Assembly (NCBI GenBank): GCA_015062395.1
Contig: SUUS01000006.1
Location: 1-63,338 of the forward strand
Direction of reading: 5' to 3'
Length of the DNA: 63,338 nt
DNA from: Alphaproteobacteria bacterium
GTDB lineage: Bacteria; Pseudomonadota; Alphaproteobacteria; CAAHEQ01; UBA3637
The translations under genes and the position numbers were made by a program. Within the stretch, counting starts at the first letter, position 1. Every line of letters starts with the position of its first letter. This document shows positions 1-8,610 of this stretch, in pieces. Below the pieces are notes generated by a model, which worked only from the letters and a program-made list of their open reading frames with translations, ran no database searches and was not told the origin of the DNA.

Positions 1-3000
1 TGAACTCGACTGTCGGAGCAATTTCAAACTTACCAACGGTCATTGGATAACGTGCTTCGTTCATCAAAGCAAAGATGCGTTTTTCGATAACACCTTCGTA
101 AGATGTGCCGTTATAGCCTTTACGTGTGTAATGACCTCTTGCAAATCCGATTTGTGGAGTTGCTATCATTTGCCAACCTGAACGGTCATAGCTGATAGGT
201 GCAAACACTTGGAACACACTGTTGCGACGCGTTGTATCGTCATCATTGTCTGTGTTGAGGTTTGTTGTGCTCATCGCATAACCGATTTTCATTCTTGGAC
301 TGATACGTTTGTTTGCCAAAGCGTATTGTGCTGAAGAATTGTTGTCGTTCTTGAAGTTGAATGTGTTCAAGGAACCATTTGTTTCAAACATCGGTTTGTC
401 GTTGTTTGCAAACATCAATTCATTCATTGCAAAGTTGACTTCACGCATTGCTGTTAAGTCTTCATGTGTGAATTTAGCAATTGTATCACGGCCTGTTAAG
501 CTGTCCAATGAAGCGTTGAATGAAACGGCTGTTTCGGCACTCTTCAAGTCATTGAAGAATGCTTCGTTATTACCGTTTGCATAGTTTGCTTCCAAGAAAC
601 TTGCTAAACTGCTGTTATCCGTTAACTCTGCAAAATTACGACGTGTTAAAACAATATCAAAACCATTCGCATTTTGTGCATTTTGTTCCCAAGACGCATC
701 AAACATTGCAGACATAGATCCCAATCCTAAACGTGAAGTATCACCATTTCCGATAACCACGCCCTCTCCTTTACCAGAAGCTAAATAAACATTCTCATTT
801 CCTTTTTGAACTAAAGTTGTACCAGCCAAAACATCACCAACGACCTGAGTTCCTTCTGCAGAGAAGACCCCACCATCTTCTGTCACATAGTTAACACCTT
901 GATTTAAGATTGTAACTGGTGCAGAGAATGACGTAGCAACAGATGAAATCGTTTCAGTGGATGAAAGTATATCAACTAAATGAGGTTTATCTACATCTAT
1001 ATACCCATTTTGATCTTCATCGTAGGTATATCCTAAAGCATCCATGTTATAAGCACCATTTGTTGCGACTTTTTTACCATCTCCGCCATAAATGTCTTTA
1101 TCGGCAGTAAGGACTTTTTCTTTATTTTCATCGTCTATAATTTTAATTGTCCCACTGTTATACATTGTTGAATAGTGTGTCATTTCAGAACGAACAATAT
1201 CTGTATCTACTTCATTACCATTTGTGTCTAAAGTTTTTACAGTCTCATACAACACAACATCTCGAGATCCAACTGCATATAACGCGGTCACATTGTCTCT
1301 ATTTGAACCTTTAATTGCAATTGTTCCTTTGTTTTCAACAACACCACCATCATAAGCCAACATCCCTGCAATTCGCCCATCCCCAGATGCCTCAATTGTT
1401 AACGTTCCCAAGTTCAAAGCATACCCATTTGTTGCCAAACCAATAGCATCAAAAGGAACGGTCGTTGTAGAACCATTTAAATTTGTCAATTCCAAATCTG
1501 AACCACGTGTTGCATTAACAGACCATGTTTTAGAGCCATTAATAATCCAACTATCTACAGGAACAGCTTTTTTTGTCCAAACAACACCATCTATCACTTT
1601 ATTATCAGGAGAAGATACCAATGATATTGTTGCAGCACCAACAGAGCCTAAACTGGAAAATTCCGTTTGTGCATATGCCCCCCGCGGATTTGTATCAGTC
1701 AATTCGCCATTAACACCCAAAGAACCACCAGATATGGTTGGATTTTTATTTTCTAGACCATTGTTATCAATGTGATAGACTTCCGTATAATCTCTCTCCG
1801 CATCATATTCTGGCTTAGAAAGCAAAGCGTTATTATCCCCCAAAACAGCTGCAGGATCATTATTTCCAAGAACTTTTCCATCATACGTATTACCATTAAT
1901 AATGATTTCACCATTATTGTAAACTGTCGAATACTGACGAACTCTGGACGCTGCATGATGAATATCACGTTTGTTATTAACAAGCCTGTCCACAAAAGTT
2001 ATGTCACGATATCCTGTTCCGTATAAGCCAACAAACGTACCTGATTTTCCTGTAAAGGTAATTGTTCCATTATTGATAGCTGAACCACCATCATAGACCA
2101 ATATACCAACAGCTCGAGCAGAACCTGTAGCATCCCCATTTGTGTCATTTGTATTGATAATGATATCACCATCATTAACTGCATGACCATTCGTCAAAAT
2201 ACCAGCGATGTCGAATGGTAAATATCTTGAAGCCCCTCCATTACCTGTAGAAACCAAGATACCATCATCCGTTTTTTGAATATTTTGAGCATTAATTGTA
2301 ATTGTTCCTTTATTAATCGTTTGATTAAATTGGTGGTCACGTTCCAAAACAAACGCTTCTGGATTTAACGGATCCAACCCCAAAGAAATTAAGGACATTA
2401 TGTTATTGATACCAATAACAGTTGTATCTGTGTTCGTTTCATCCCCATTAATAGAAAGGTCTATCAAACCATAATTTGTAAAATTATTAACATGCGCATA
2501 ACTTGCTGTTCTGGGCAGATTATATGACAGCAAACCACCAACATTTACACCAATAACAGAACCAGCTCCTTTCATATCAATTTCAATTTTAGAATCATTT
2601 ATTGCAGTTGTTCCATTCGATGTTCCAATACTTGTATCTGATGAAGAGGCTGCTTCATATGTATTAATTCCTGTGACAGAACCAAAATTAGATTTAGAAC
2701 TTTTATTAACCGAACGGATTAAAAGATGTCCTGAATTATCAATATCAACACCATCCATACCCAATGTCGTAGCATAAGAATCACCATCCAAATTTACTGT
2801 GATATTACCTTCATTAATTCCAGAACCAGAAGTAAAAGCCGTTATTATGTTATCTTGCCCATTCTTTAATGTAATTTCAGTTGAACCTGTAGAGCCCTGT
2901 CCACCAGCGATACCAACAACACTTCCATATTTACCATCTTGTATAACTGAAATGATACCATCGTTTCGTGCAGTTCCGTCACTGAAATCAAAAATTTCAA

Positions 3001-5854
3001 CATCAACATTATCCCCATTTGCAAAAATTTCAACAACCCCATTTGTGTTATTTATCGCATCAGCCGACCGAACAGAAGAAAATACATTTATTTTAAAATT
3101 ATCCATACCAGATGTAATATGTACCGTTCCTGTATTTCTTAATGAAGATGTTTGATTTGTCCGAATGACAGACAAAACAGAAGAACCAGTAAATCCACTT
3201 ACCGTATCCGAATCAACATTTACAGCTATCAATCCTGAATTTGTAATGCTTCCACTGTTCATATTTAAAATAGACATAGCCAAAGAAGCATCATTTGCAG
3301 TAGGTTCCAAATCTACAAGTATGCGACCATTATTTGCAATTTCCATATTGGTCATACCGTCCATCAAAGAAATAAATGCATTAGAACCACTCAATTTCAA
3401 CGAATTTCTTTCTGTTGCCCAAGTTCTTGTTGCATCATTGAACTGCGTAGTACCCAAAGTAATAATTCCTTTATTCAAAAGATTACCACCTTGACCTGCG
3501 TACATTGCATAAACGCCACCGAAATCACCCGTCAAATCTTTATGCGAAACCTGCCCAGTTATTTGGATTTTACCATCGTTCAATAATTGATTATTTGCAT
3601 CTTGACCATACATTGCACGAACAAAGTAAGGCATATCGTCAAGCTGTAAAGAAATTAATCCTGTTTCAAATCCCGTTGTTTCATCTTTAAAATAACTTCC
3701 ATTTACAGCTTTTCCATTAGATGAGCCTAAATGAATTGCGTTAAAATTCAAGTTAGCACCATTTGAACTGCCCGTATCTTCGCGCATCAAGGATATAACG
3801 CCATTATTGACAGCAACGACTTCATCCCCTTCAGAAACTTTACGTGAATAAAGTGCTGAAACAGTTCCGATTGTCGTATCTGTTGTATTTAAATTTGAAT
3901 AAAGTACACTGATACTTCCATTATTTTCAACAGTACGTTTTAAAGCATAAAGACCATATAAATTTTTTGTTCTCCCTTGCGCTTTTAATATTATATTTCC
4001 ATCATTAATAACGTCATAACCGTTATCGACTGGTGAAATTGAATCTTCATAATAAGCCTCAGCATACATACCGTAAGAATATGCAGAAGATAAAGATGTT
4101 ATTTCAATATCCCCTGTATTACGAATTGTAGCACCTGCAGCTACTTTCATTCCAATTAAAGAAGCGCCTGTATCAGATACGTGAGCCAAGGAAATCGTCC
4201 CTTTGTTATCTGCTGTAGCTGGCGTATAAACACCAGAATCCTCACGAACACCCGTACCATTAGCAAACATACCCACTAAACCACCATCAGAAAGACCAGA
4301 AATTTCATATTTGTTTTCTGCTGTTGCTGATAATTCTGCCACTACGCCATATTGAAGCGTATTGGTATTTGTCATAGAAACAGCTCCCGTTTCTTCCGTA
4401 ATAACGGTATCCCCCGTTAAGAAATCTGTCGCTTTTAAACAAACACCATCTATTAACTGATAATCAGTCGGGCAAGTAAAATCATCACGATTTACACAAA
4501 GTTCATTTTCCAACGAATATCCATCAGGACATTGTAAATCATTGTTTTCTGCGTTCAAAGAATAATTGTCAACAGATGGTGTTTCATCAGTTCCACTTTC
4601 TTCTGCTGGAAGTACGTTAAAACAGAAACCATCCATGAATTGATAACCTTCTTGACATTGCAAGCTATCACCTGCTGCAATTTTCAAACAAGCACCATCT
4701 TTTTTCAAATAACCATCAGGACAAACACTGACGTTTCCATCAGTCGTTGCTCGTTTTACACAAGTTCCCTCCTGTAAAAGATAACCATCAGGACAAACAC
4801 AAACAACCCCATTATCTGTATTAACCTTTCGACCACCCAAACAATCGTTTTTTGGCATATTTTCAATACATTCACCGAATGCGTTATTCCAAATAAAACC
4901 TGTTGGACAACCACAGACATCCCCTGTTAAACACTGCGTACAAGTTGCATCACCTGCATTACTATAAGAACCAAACGGACAATTTAAACAAGCGTCTGAT
5001 TGTGGTAAAGAATACTGATTAGCTGCACAAGACTGACAAGAAGTTCCATTCCAATAAGTTCCTGCAAGACAGTCTTCTATCGTCGGTATTTTTGTTTCAC
5101 AATTTTCACCTTCCCACCCTTCTGCGCACGAATCGACTTTTAATTTTGTTTCATCGTCTGCACACGAAGAACAAGTTGCATGTTCAGGACATACAGTTAA
5201 AGGATAGTCTGCGCAAATAGCTGGTTCTGGAACTATTGGATTTTCACAATTTGCACCTTCCCACCCATCAACGCACGAATCGACTTTTAATTTTGTTTCA
5301 TCGTCTGCACACGAAGAACAAGTTGCATGTTCAGGACATACTGTTAAAGGATAATCTGCGCAAATAGCTGGTTCTGAACCAGAACCACCTCCTCCTCCAC
5401 CAGAAACGGCAACAGCAACACCACCAGCAACCAAAGCAACGCCTGCAGTATTCAGTGCAACATTAGAAAATGCGTAATTTGTCCCCATCAAAGCTTTTTT
5501 ACAAATGGCATCACTTGCTAAATCTGGTAAAGCACAAAAAGCTTTTTTCTGATTAGGATTGATTTTCTGTACGCAATCATGTTCAAGATTGGCTCCAGCT
5601 TTGACCAAAACATTATACGCTTCTACATTTTTAAGCTTAATCGCAGAGCATAAAGCCGTATCTCCCGCTTTATTTACTGTATCAATAGAAGCTTCCAACT
5701 TTAATTTTTCTATTTTTGAAAAATCGCCCTTAACAGCCCTAGCCAAAAAAGCTTGCTGAACTTTACTAGCCTCTACAGTCGCTGCAAACGCAGGCAAAGT
5801 CACGCTTGAAAACATTCCAACCATTGATAAAAAACAAATTATCTCTTTTAACAT
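1..5854 (-). CDS. Giant autotransporter adhesin with ankyrin-like and Cys-rich repeats (3' end beyond window)
   Basis: An open frame runs from the ATG at 5854 to the left edge, at least 1951 codons, and my reading of both ends falls in one frame. Residues 1-24 are a signal peptide ending in AFA. Next come one or two ankyrin-like repeats (about 30-85), a hydrophobic Gly-rich stretch ending in GGGGGG, and a Cys-rich region with two near-identical 49-residue repeats of EGF-like character and more Cys modules. A very long Asn/Gly/Thr-rich passenger of beta-helix type follows, with recurring 'NNGTI'-like turns. The part nearest the window edge reads like the start of an autotransporter beta-barrel (KFEIAPTVEF), so secretion by the type V route is inferred. 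Likely role: surface adhesion. The promoter and a palindrome lie just upstream. The outer C-terminal part is not visible. Confidence 0.9.
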   Translation of the reverse strand, partial: MLKEIICFLSMVGMFSSVTLPAFAATVEASKVQQAFLARAVKGDFSKIEKLKLEASIDTVNKAGDTALCSAIKLKNVEAYNVLVKAGANLEHDCVQKINPNQKKAFCALPDLASDAICKKALMGTNYAFSNVALNTAGVALVAGGVAVAVSGGGGGGSGSEPAICADYPLTVCPEHATCSSCADDETKLKVDSCVDGWEGANCENPIVPEPAICADYPLTVCPEHATCSSCADDETKLKVDSCAEGWEGENCETKIPTIEDCLAGTYWNGTSCQSCAANQYSLPQSDACLNCPFGSYSNAGDATCTQCLTGDVCGCPTGFIWNNAFGECIENMPKNDCLGGRKVNTDNGVVCVCPDGYLLQEGTCVKRATTDGNVSVCPDGYLKKDGACLKIAAGDSLQCQEGYQFMDGFCFNVLPAEESGTDETPSVDNYSLNAENNDLQCPDGYSLENELCVNRDDFTCPTDYQLIDGVCLKATDFLTGDTVITEETGAVSMTNTNTLQYGVVAELSATAENKYEISGLSDGGLVGMFANGTGVREDSGVYTPATADNKGTISLAHVSDTGASLIGMKVAAGATIRNTGDIEITSLSSAYSYGMYAEAYYEDSISPVDNGYDVINDGNIILKAQGRTKNLYGLYALKRTVENNGSISVLYSNLNTTDTTIGTVSALYSRKVSEGDEVVAVNNGVISLMREDTGSSNGANLNFNAIHLGSSNGKAVNGSYFKDETTGFETGLISLQLDDMPYFVRAMYGQDANNQLLNDGKIQITGQVSHKDLTGDFGGVYAMYAGQGGNLLNKGIITLGTTQFNDATRTWATERNSLKLSGSNAFISLMDGMTNMEIANNGRILVDLEPTANDASLAMSILNMNSGSITNSGLIAVNVDSDTVSGFTGSSVLSVIRTNQTSSLRNTGTVHITSGMDNFKINVFSSVRSADAINNTNGVVEIFANGDNVDVEIFDFSDGTARNDGIISVIQDGKYGSVVGIAGGQGSTGSTEITLKNGQDNIITAFTSGSGINEGNITVNLDGDSYATTLGMDGVDIDNSGHLLIRSVNKSSKSNFGSVTGINTYEAASSSDTSIGTSNGTTAINDSKIEIDMKGAGSVIGVNVGGLLSYNLPRTASYAHVNNFTNYGLIDLSINGDETNTDTTVIGINNIMSLISLGLDPLNPEAFVLERDHQFNQTINKGTITINAQNIQKTDDGILVSTGNGGASRYLPFDIAGILTNGHAVNDGDIIINTNDTNGDATGSARAVGILVYDGGSAINNGTITFTGKSGTFVGLYGTGYRDITFVDRLVNNKRDIHHAASRVRQYSTVYNNGEIIINGNTYDGKVLGNNDPAAVLGDNNALLSKPEYDAERDYTEVYHIDNNGLENKNPTISGGSLGVNGELTDTNPRGAYAQTEFSSLGSVGAATISLVSSPDNKVIDGVVWTKKAVPVDSWIINGSKTWSVNATRGSDLELTNLNGSTTTVPFDAIGLATNGYALNLGTLTIEASGDGRIAGMLAYDGGVVENKGTIAIKGSNRDNVTALYAVGSRDVVLYETVKTLDTNGNEVDTDIVRSEMTHYSTMYNSGTIKIIDDENKEKVLTADKDIYGGDGKKVATNGAYNMDALGYTYDEDQNGYIDVDKPHLVDILSSTETISSVATSFSAPVTILNQGVNYVTEDGGVFSAEGTQVVGDVLAGTTLVQKGNENVYLASGKGEGVVIGNGDTSRLGLGSMSAMFDASWEQNAQNANGFDIVLTRRNFAELTDNSSLASFLEANYANGNNEAFFNDLKSAETAVSFNASLDSLTGRDTIAKFTHEDLTAMREVNFAMNELMFANNDKPMFETNGSLNTFNFKNDNNSSAQYALANKRISPRMKIGYAMSTTNLNTDNDDDTTRRNSVFQVFAPISYDRSGWQMIATPQIGFARGHYTRKGYNGTSYEGVIEKRIFALMNEARYPMTVGKFEIAPTVEF
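5095..5376 (-). repeat. Tandem 147-bp coding repeat in the autotransporter
   Basis: Two copies (about 5095-5229 and 5242-5376) have a 147-bp period and differ at only a few bases. Each encodes a 49-residue Cys-rich unit containing CADYPLTVCPEHATC. Since 147 is divisible by three, copy-number change keeps the frame. Such a unit can expand or contract by recombination. Confidence 0.85.
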
Positions 5855-5869
5855 GATGCACCTTTTCAT

Positions 5870-5888
5870 AAACTATACCATATAGTTT
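5870..5888. promoter_or_regulatory. Perfect inverted repeat at the autotransporter transcription start
   Basis: AAACTATA-CCA-TATAGTTT is an exact 8-bp inverted repeat. It lies between the predicted -10 box (5892-5897) and the start codon at 5854, over the expected transcription start. The placement suggests a repressor operator, although a 5'-UTR hairpin is also possible. No regulator can be named. Confidence 0.5.
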
Positions 5889-5891
5889 CGT

Positions 5892-5920
5892 ATGCTAAAC
5901 AAAGTAAAAAGAAAATGCAA
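5892..5920 (-). promoter_or_regulatory. Putative sigma70 promoter of the autotransporter
   Basis: Read on the minus strand: TTGCAT (5920-5915), 17-bp spacer, TAGCAT (5897-5892). This gives a leader of about 30 nt. Confidence 0.5.
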
Positions 5921-6011
5921 GTACTTTTTCACAAAAGTTATAAATTCAACAAAAAAAATAACATAAAAATAACATGTAAATAATAAAAAACGTTTTTATC
6001 TATCAAATCTC

Positions 6012-6040
6012 TTTACATAAAAAAAACAGCTACCCATATC
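6012..6040 (+). promoter_or_regulatory. Putative promoter placing the start next to the ATG at 6047
   Basis: TTTACA (6012-6017), 17-bp spacer, CATATC (6035-6040). The ATG follows 6 nt later and no Shine-Dalgarno sequence is present, consistent with a leaderless mRNA. The -10 match is only moderate. Confidence 0.35.
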
Positions 6041-6046
6041 TTATTT

Positions 6047-6544
6047 ATGATGATAACTGTTCACGATAAAATGCAACAAAATTACGCCTATCTTTTAACA
6101 GAAGAAGAAGGTAAAAATTTTGCACCAGATTTTAAACCTCAATTAACACCAAAAGAAATGCTGGAATTAGGAGTCTTTGAAGGAAAATATCTGACCGATT
6201 GTACTGACGAATTTCCAAAAGATTGGTTCGAAAAAGCAAAATTATCTCCACAAAAACCGAACATCGAATGCAATTATTTTAAGGTAAAATCTAGACAAAG
6301 CCTAAACACGTGGATAAAAAAAGGATGGATTTTAGAACCCGATCCTAGAGGTTGGTTTCAATGGTACTGCAGATACTATATGGGACGCAGACTTCCTGAA
6401 ATCGACAAAATACAAATAAAACGCTGGAAAAGTTTTATTAGACATAAAGCACAAATTGAACTTAACTGCCCTCCTTTTGATGTAAATTGCCGAAAAAAAC
6501 AACGCCAAGCACTATTGCAATGGGCATACAATCCGTTTATTTAA
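6047..6544 (+). CDS. Conserved protein of unknown function (165 aa)
   Basis: The sequence looks like a small soluble family that I recall from many bacteria and some eukaryotes without an assigned role. Visible signatures are a KVKSRQSLNTWIKKGWI block (about residues 79-95), a Trp/Tyr-rich segment (GWFQWYCRYYMGRR, about 100-113), then RWKSFIRHKAQI, NCPPFDVNCRKKQRQALLQW and a C-terminal aromatic tail. The conserved Cys, His and aromatic residues suggest a compact nucleic-acid- or metal-binding fold, but this is only inference. There are no membrane segments and no signal peptide. It begins with two ATG codons (6047, 6050) and lacks a Shine-Dalgarno sequence. It converges on the beta-barrel gene across a shared terminator. 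Confidence 0.8.
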   Translation: MMITVHDKMQQNYAYLLTEEEGKNFAPDFKPQLTPKEMLELGVFEGKYLTDCTDEFPKDWFEKAKLSPQKPNIECNYFKVKSRQSLNTWIKKGWILEPDPRGWFQWYCRYYMGRRLPEIDKIQIKRWKSFIRHKAQIELNCPPFDVNCRKKQRQALLQWAYNPFI

Positions 6545-6556
6545 ACTTATAAAAAA

Positions 6557-6580
6557 AGCCCTTTTGAAAGGGCCTTTATT
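6557..6580. terminator. Bidirectional terminator between convergent genes
   Basis: GCCCTTT...AAAGGGC hairpin with an A-run before it and a T-run after it, so it can serve the gene ending at 6544 and the opposing gene ending at 6580. Confidence 0.75.
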
Positions 6581-7122
6581 TAAAATTCATAACGCAATTT
6601 TGCCATTAACATATGGCTGTAGTATTTTTCTTTTGAATTTGCATCTTTTGCTGGTCTGTTTGTTTGCATAAAACGATACTCTACAGAACCAATAACGGGT
6701 ATCACAAAAATTTCTGCATCAAAACCCAACATTAACTGCATAGGCAAAACATTTGATGTTTCAAATCTGCCATATCCAATACCTGCCCCAGCATAAGGCG
6801 TAATCAGGGGCAAAACAAATGGAATATCAACATAAGCATTTGCCATTAACGCATCTAAATTAACATAACCTAAACCTTTTTTTATCTGAGCTCTGTTATG
6901 AAGATACTCTGCTTCAACTCTGACAATATCAATGAAAGGCAAATCATATCCGAATGCAACAGAATAAACTGCCGAAGTATCATAATCAGCCTTATACAAA
7001 TTTTTCGTTGCAGAAGCTGTATTTTTAGATATTGCAGCACCTGCAGATACATAAAATTCTGCATGAGCAGAAAACGTTAAAAAAAGACTTAAACAAGCTA
7101 ATAGTAAAGTTTTGAATTTCAT
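6580..7122 (-). CDS. Small outer-membrane beta-barrel protein
   Basis: A 180-residue precursor with a signal peptide (MKFKTLLLACLSLFLTFSAHA, cut after AHA). The mature part has alternating hydrophobic strands separated by polar turns: YVSAGAAIS, YSVAFGYDLP, VRVEAEYLHN, ITPYAGAGIGYGRFE, MLMAKLRYEF. The final Phe is the usual BamA recognition end of outer-membrane barrels. The 'PYAGAGIGYGRFE' block is typical of the eight-stranded OmpA/Opa-like porin-family fold. Function (structural or adhesin) is not visible. A good Shine-Dalgarno sequence (AAAGGAG) precedes the ATG. The neighbours do not suggest an operon. Confidence 0.85.
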   Translation of the reverse strand: MKFKTLLLACLSLFLTFSAHAEFYVSAGAAISKNTASATKNLYKADYDTSAVYSVAFGYDLPFIDIVRVEAEYLHNRAQIKKGLGYVNLDALMANAYVDIPFVLPLITPYAGAGIGYGRFETSNVLPMQLMLGFDAEIFVIPVIGSVEYRFMQTNRPAKDANSKEKYYSHMLMAKLRYEF

Positions 7123-7173
7123 ATTTTACTCCTTTATTTTAATGTGTCTTGATATAACATATAATTATATTTA

Positions 7174-7202
7174 TTGACATTTGGTTAATTTCATGTTAAA
7201 AT
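7174..7202 (+). promoter_or_regulatory. Promoter of the 7227 gene
   Basis: TTGACA (7174-7179), 17-bp spacer, TAAAAT (7197-7202). A strong AGGAGG-type ribosome site sits before the ATG at 7227. Confidence 0.7.
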
Positions 7203-7226
7203 TCAGCTAAAAAACAGGAGGGCTCC

Positions 7227-7961
7227 ATGAGTAAAGATAAATCGGCACTTAAAATTATTGATAAAAATCATAAGCTGATTATTCGTGCAGGTTCTGATTT
7301 TGCTGAAAAGGCATCCAATACAAAAGAAATTTTATCACAATTAGAAAAGGCTGAAGATAAAAAAGTTCGTATATTTCTGTCTGCAAAGACAAAAAATTAT
7401 GAAAGTACTTATTTTTTAATCAGACAAAAAGTTATCGATTTATGTTTAGAAGAGGTACAAATCTTGCCGTCTAATGAAAGTGGTCCTGTTTTTCGTCAAC
7501 AATTAGATGAAGATGGTAATTATTTTCTTTCGACGAACACTCACAATATCAGCATAAAAAACGATGGAAATGAAACACTCTATATCCGTTTTAATAAGAA
7601 AGAAAAAACTATATCAAACTCAAAGGAAGCAAAAGAAATTATTTCTACAATACAAATGGCAGAACCAGAAAAAATAACTTTTTTCTTTTCTAGAGCAGAA
7701 AAAGAAAGTCATGAAAATTATTTAAAACGCATTAAGCATTTAGAAAATTATTTTATAACCAGAATTATTCCTCTGTACGATATAAAAGAAATCTTATTTT
7801 TTGTAAACACAGACAATGAACCGATTTTATCTTCGCATTATTGCAGACAAGACGGTTCAAAATTACTGACATGTCTAGAACAAAAGAATCTGTGCGTCAA
7901 AGTCAGTCATCAAAACGCTGTAAACACAATTTGTGAAGATACTCAAAATACAAAGAGTTAG
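7227..7961 (+). CDS. Unknown protein with an internal duplication (244 aa)
   Basis: I do not recognise this protein. It is soluble, Lys/Glu-rich and has no signal peptide. Two halves look homologous. Residues about 15-80 (LIIRAGSDF, KEILSQLEKAEDKKVRIFLS, then IRQKVIDLCLEEVQIL) align with about 112-195 (LYIRFNKKE, KEIISTIQMAEPEKITFFFS, then IKHLENYF and IKEILFF). Each half reads as strand, acidic helix, strand, helix, strand. Two Cys residues lie near the C-terminus. It has its own promoter and a very strong ribosome site, so it is probably expressed well. The next 450 bp are non-coding repeats, so it is monocistronic. Confidence 0.75.
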   Translation: MSKDKSALKIIDKNHKLIIRAGSDFAEKASNTKEILSQLEKAEDKKVRIFLSAKTKNYESTYFLIRQKVIDLCLEEVQILPSNESGPVFRQQLDEDGNYFLSTNTHNISIKNDGNETLYIRFNKKEKTISNSKEAKEIISTIQMAEPEKITFFFSRAEKESHENYLKRIKHLENYFITRIIPLYDIKEILFFVNTDNEPILSSHYCRQDGSKLLTCLEQKNLCVKVSHQNAVNTICEDTQNTKS

Positions 7962-7998
7962 ACAAGAATAAAACTACTTCATTTTGTCTTCCCCTCCA

Positions 7999-8465
7999 CG
8001 TCATATTGAACAAAACGAAGGGACTATTGTTTTTTGTACGTCATCCACCGACCACGTCATTGTACGTCATCCTGAACGCATGTGAAGGATCTCATGAAGT
8101 GTGGTACAGCGTGGGTACTAAAACCTCCAGAGATTCTTCGGACTGGCGCCCTTCAGAATGACGAACTCGTTTTTGTCATTCTGAGCGAATGCGAAGAATC
8201 CATTTACCCCATTTCAAGAGATTCTTCAGCCTACGGCTTCAGAATGACGTGAGGGGAGACGAGATTCTTCACCCTAAAGGGTTCAGAATGAGGAGGTGTC
8301 TGAATGACGCCCACGCTTGATGAAATATTTCGCATTCGCTCAATATGACGAGATGAAAAAACGTTCTTGACTAAAGTTTTTGATTCGTTTAGAATGAGGG
8401 AAATTTAACAAGTTTTTTATAGAAAGGAAGTATTTAATATGTCCATTAATTTATTCAAATTTACC
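7999..8465 (+). repeat. Dispersed repeat, copy 1: palindromic elements plus pilin promoter and gene start
   Basis: About 465 bp matching 62887-63338 closely, with indels (an extra segment near 8213-8260 here, an extra A-rich stretch in the other copy). It contains several short palindromic pieces of the ATTCTTC...TTCAGAATGACG type, like widespread intergenic REP-like repeats. Its right end includes a promoter, a ribosome site and the first codons of a surface-protein gene. Apart from this repeat I see nothing else in the 470-bp gap after 7961. Confidence 0.85.
8367..8395 (+). promoter_or_regulatory. Promoter of the pilin-like gene
   Basis: TTGACT (8367-8372), 17-bp spacer, TAGAAT (8390-8395). 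Both boxes and the spacing are conserved in the second repeat copy (63239-63267). AAAGGAA before the ATG at 8439 is the ribosome site. Confidence 0.7.
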
Positions 8466-8483
8466 CCCCGAATTTTCAAGTAA
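8439..8483 (+). pseudogene. Out-of-frame first codons of the pilin-like gene
   Basis: The ATG at 8439 has the promoter and ribosome site but reads only 14 residues (MSINLFKFTPRIFK) to a stop because of the C6 run at 8464-8469. With five C's the frame would continue through a Ser/Gln-rich leader of about 57 residues directly into the prepilin motif at 8602 and on to 9600. The frame starting at 8611 therefore seems to be the body of a gene whose natural start is here. Confidence 0.6.
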
Positions 8484-8610
8484 ATTCAATAACTTACAGT
8501 ATGTTTCTAATCTAAAGTCTAAACTTCAGGCACTTTTTAATTCTCTTTTAAAATCCAATTCTCAAGCCGATTCTGCTTTTGCTTCTCAACGTTTCCAATT
8601 CGGTCGTTCG

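Noticed and set aside
309-5759. Many short plus- and minus-strand frames of 60-118 codons
   Set aside because: All are shadows of the autotransporter frame, with no ribosome sites and with repetitive composition taken from the opposite strand.
7999-8340. Repeated ATTCTTC / GAATGACG pieces considered as a CRISPR array
   Set aside because: Spacing is irregular, the pieces are imperfect palindromes in both orientations, no unique equal-length spacers exist, and no cas genes are present.
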